NCBI GenBank assembly: GCA_036380435.1
Contig: DASVES010000183.1
Span: 1-7,623 of the forward strand
DNA length: 7,623 nt
Direction: 5' to 3'
From: DASQDT01 sp036380435
GTDB taxonomy: Bacteria > Acidobacteriota > Blastocatellia > Pyrinomonadales > Pyrinomonadaceae
The notes beneath the pieces were generated by a model, which worked only from the letters and a program-made list of their open reading frames with translations, did no database searches and was not told the origin of the DNA. The translations under genes were made by a program, and so were the position numbers. Below, piece by piece: positions 5,796 through 7,623 of this stretch (positions within the stretch are counted from its first letter, which is position 1; the number at the start of each line of letters is the position of its first letter).

Positions 5796-6536
5796 TTAGT
5801 TCCTGTTGCCGCCGTTGAGTAGTCGGAGCAGCGCGAGGAAGATGTTGAAGGCGTCGAGGTAGAGCGAGAGCGCGCCGGCCACGTACTCGTTCGTCGGGTA
5901 GCGCCGGATGATGTTCGACGTGTCGTAGAGCACGTAGCCCGAGAAGAGCAGCAGCGACGCCGCCGCGATGGCGAACGAAAACGCGCTCGAGGCGACGAAG
6001 ATGTTGAGGACGACGGCCAGCACCATGACGATCAGCCCCGTCATCAACATCCCGCGCATGAAGCTGAAGTCGCGCTTGGTGATGAAGACGTAGGCCGTCA
6101 AACCCCCGAAGATGCCGACCGTCAGCACGCCCGCCTGGACGAGCGAGGCCGGGTTGATCTGGCTGTAGAGATAGATGGCCGGCGAGATGATGGCGCCCGT
6201 GAGCGTCGTGAAGGCGAAGAGCGCGACGAGGTTGACGCCGGGGATGAGGCGCACGGCCTGCGCTCCCATCACGCCCCCGAGCAGCGCGAACAGGGAGAGC
6301 CACGGGTGAGCAGCCACCGTCATCATCAGCGGCGGGTAGACGAACCCGAGCGCCACGCCGCCGACGGCGAACAGCGTCGCGGCGAAGAAGAGCGCGTAGA
6401 CCTTGCGGACGAACGACATGCGCTCGACCGTCGTCGCCTCGGCGGCGGTGCGCGCCCGGTGCGCGGCCCACACGTCCGGCTCCGGGTTCCACGCCCGCTG
6501 GTTGAATTGTTCGTTTCGGTTGCCGAATTCTTTCAT
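5796..6536 (-). CDS. Bax inhibitor-1/YccA family membrane protein
   Basis: This 246-residue protein has a hydrophilic, Arg/Asn-rich N-terminus of about 40 residues followed by seven hydrophobic segments at roughly 43-66, 72-91, 102-124, 131-151, 160-181, 184-204 and 218-240. This is the fold of the BI-1/TMBIM family (YccA and YbhL in Escherichia coli, YetJ in Bacillus). The signature regions are ITKRDFSF (152-159), YVLYDTSNIIRRYP (201-214) and ALSLYLDAFNIFLALLRLL (222-240). Aspartates D205 and D228 are placed like the pH-sensing pair that gates calcium leak in YetJ. The bacterial role is unsettled: calcium/proton leak or modulation of the FtsH protease are the known precedents. The start at 6536 has AGAGAGGA upstream (6542-6549 on the complementary strand). 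The longer overlapping frame lacks any family similarity. The gene appears monocistronic, convergent with the receptor gene and divergent from the transporter gene. Confidence 0.9.
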   Translation of the reverse strand: MKEFGNRNEQFNQRAWNPEPDVWAAHRARTAAEATTVERMSFVRKVYALFFAATLFAVGGVALGFVYPPLMMTVAAHPWLSLFALLGGVMGAQAVRLIPGVNLVALFAFTTLTGAIISPAIYLYSQINPASLVQAGVLTVGIFGGLTAYVFITKRDFSFMRGMLMTGLIVMVLAVVLNIFVASSAFSFAIAAASLLLFSGYVLYDTSNIIRRYPTNEYVAGALSLYLDAFNIFLALLRLLNGGNRN

Positions 6537-6814
6537 CGAAATCCTCTCTTGAGCTGAATCGCCGCACCTCGCGGCGGTCGTTTCATTAGATGCGTCGGCG
6601 CGGCCGGCCGGGAGACCGGCAAAACAAAAAATTACTTCAAAGAGAACACCTATTCAATTGTCGCCTCACCAGCCGCTCGACTGAAATTATACACGATAGC
6701 GGCGGCCGTGTGCCTCACCACATCGGGCGCGAGCGTCTTACCCCGACGCTGGAATTCGCCAGCGTTCTATGGTTTCCCCGAGGGATGCTTTATCATCCCC
6801 GCTCGACCTGACCG
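6537..6814. other. Divergent intergenic region between Bax-inhibitor and EamA transporter genes
   Basis: This 278-base region holds no gene. It should contain both promoters. On the minus strand TCTAAT (complement of 6585-6590) is a plausible -10 for the Bax-inhibitor gene, without a clear -35. On the plus strand TATCAT (6791-6796) matches five of six -10 positions and would place a transcript start close to the ATG at 6815, again without a convincing -35. An A/T-richer block spans about 6621-6695. Small hairpins occur at 6561-6575 (GCCGC/GCGGC, in the minus-strand leader) and 6607-6620 (GCCGG/CCGGC with a GAGA loop). Confidence 0.45.
6746..6765. promoter_or_regulatory. Inverted repeat upstream of the transporter gene, possible operator
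   Basis: ACGCTGG (6746-6752) and CCAGCGT (6759-6765) are perfect inverted 7-mers separated by six bases (AATTCG). The centre-to-centre distance is 13 bases, suited to a dimeric regulator. It lies 25 bases upstream of the candidate -10 box TATCAT, that is, over the -35 region. It could instead be a chance palindrome; no regulator gene is adjacent. Confidence 0.3.
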
Positions 6815-7623
6815 ATGATAGCGCAGACACACAGCAGTGGCGCGGGCGCAAGTTCCGACGCGGGCCAAACCCCGCCGATACTCTTCGTGCTCGCCGCGGC
6901 GCTCCTGTGGAGCACGGGCGGTCTGTTCATCAAGGCGACGGAGCTTTCGGCCTTCGAGCTGTCGTTCGGCCGCTCGCTGCTGGCGGCCCTGACGGTCGCC
7001 TACTTCACGCGCCGCCGGGGGTTTAGCCTCAACACCTTGACGACAATCGCCGCCGTGCTCTACGCGGCGCTCCTCCTGCTTTTCGTGCTGGCGACCAAGC
7101 AGACGACGGCCGCCAACGCCATCTTCCTTCAGTACACCGCGCCCGTCTACATCCTCGTCCTCGAGCCGCTCATCTTCAAAGAAAAATACCGGCGGCGCGA
7201 CATCGCCGTCGTGGCGGCCTGCGTGGCCGGCATCGCTCTCTTCTTCGTCGGACGGGTGCGGCCCGAGGAGATGCAAGGCAACCTGCTGGCGCTTGTGTCG
7301 GGCGTCTGCTTCGCCGCCTTCATCCTCATCTTCAGACACCCGCGCGCCGGCCGGGTCAATCGCGCCTCGTCGATCATCTACGGCAACCTGTTGCTGGCGG
7401 CCGTTTGCGCGCCGTCGTTCTTCTCCGCCCTCGACAGGGTGACGCTCTCCGACCTCGGCATCATCACCTTCCTCGGCGTCTTCCAGATCGGCGTGGCCTA
7501 CACCTTGTTCACGCGCGGCATCGAGCGCGGCGTGCGCTCGCTCGACGCGGGTCTGGTCGGCTACGTCGAGCCGGTGTCGAACCCCGTGTGGGTCTACCTC
7601 TTCATCGGCGAGCGCCCCTCGCC
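6815..7623 (+). CDS. EamA/DMT-superfamily inner-membrane transporter, 3' end missing
   Basis: The frame is open from ATG 6815 to the right edge, giving 269 codons of an expected ~290-310. It encodes a drug/metabolite-transporter-superfamily permease, normally ten helices made of two EamA repeats. Repeat 1 covers about 22-147 (PPILFVLAAALLWSTGGLFI; TTAANAIFLQYTAPVYILVL with LEPLIFKE at 116-123). Repeat 2 starts at about 154 and shows the matching segment YVEPVSNPVWVYLFIGERPS at 250-269, just before the cut. After the first about 20 hydrophilic residues the protein is nearly continuous membrane helices. An in-frame TGA at 6809-6811 excludes an earlier start. No good Shine-Dalgarno is present, so translation may be weak or start from a near-leaderless transcript. 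Family members export or import amino acids, nucleosides or other metabolites; the substrate here cannot be predicted. Confidence 0.88.
   Translation, partial: MIAQTHSSGAGASSDAGQTPPILFVLAAALLWSTGGLFIKATELSAFELSFGRSLLAALTVAYFTRRRGFSLNTLTTIAAVLYAALLLLFVLATKQTTAANAIFLQYTAPVYILVLEPLIFKEKYRRRDIAVVAACVAGIALFFVGRVRPEEMQGNLLALVSGVCFAAFILIFRHPRAGRVNRASSIIYGNLLLAAVCAPSFFSALDRVTLSDLGIITFLGVFQIGVAYTLFTRGIERGVRSLDAGLVGYVEPVSNPVWVYLFIGERPS

Noticed and set aside
5764..6567. Longer minus-strand frame of 267 codons overlapping the Bax-inhibitor gene
   Set aside because: It is out of frame with the seven-helix family protein and consists of Arg/Ala-rich low-complexity sequence.
6658..6693. TTGTCG ... TATACA as a promoter in the A/T-rich block
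   Set aside because: The spacing is 24 bases, far outside 16-19, and the -10 matches only four of six positions.
6767..7339. Minus-strand 190-codon frame opposite the transporter gene
   Set aside because: It is charged and Glu/Arg/Gly-rich antisense shadow sequence, while the plus strand reads as a clear EamA transporter through the window edge.

Overview
The window is a GC-rich bacterial chromosome segment with three intact host genes, one gene cut by the right edge, and a small REP/RAYT-type mobile system between them. The likeliest source is Acidobacteriota, perhaps the Blastocatellia side. This is inferred from the style of the 994-residue Oar-like TonB-dependent receptor (N-terminal carboxypeptidase-regulatory-like domain), a family strongly expanded in that phylum, and from the strong G/C preference at third codon positions. 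No rRNA, tRNA or marker gene is present to prove it.

Layout. Bases 1-165 are probably intergenic, with two strong hairpins, the larger (102-144) terminator-like. Bases 166-257 hold two inverted copies of a ~29-base REP-like element (a REPIN). A processive family-2 membrane glycosyltransferase (332-1951, +) follows, with a good Shine-Dalgarno. Sixteen bases after its stop begins a ~616-base element (1968-2583). In it a single-domain Y1/HUH transposase of the IS200/RAYT type (2009-2533, +) lies between two copies of the same REP-like element in perfect 28-base inverted orientation. A sigma70-like promoter (2603-2631) directly after the right REP copy probably drives the outer-membrane receptor gene (2715-5699, +). 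A 17-bp perfect hairpin with A and T flanks (5728-5765) serves as terminator for both the receptor gene and the convergent Bax inhibitor-1/YccA family gene (5796-6536, -). After a 278-base divergent intergenic region, an EamA/DMT-family inner-membrane transporter (6815 to the window end, +) runs off the edge.

How the parts relate. The host genes look like separate transcription units, not a pathway operon: a polysaccharide-type synthase, an outer-membrane receptor, a multi-pass Bax-inhibitor homologue and a metabolite exporter/importer. The coherent system here is the transposase plus its REP elements. The same 31-base sequence lies at the left end of the transposase element and at the left end of the gene-less REPIN 1.7 kb upstream. 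This fits one autonomous source and one non-autonomous derivative that it could mobilise in trans. REPIN-RAYT systems are known from gamma-proteobacteria; their occurrence in this putative lineage, and the way the REP copy may supply the transposase promoter, are the points most worth a second look.
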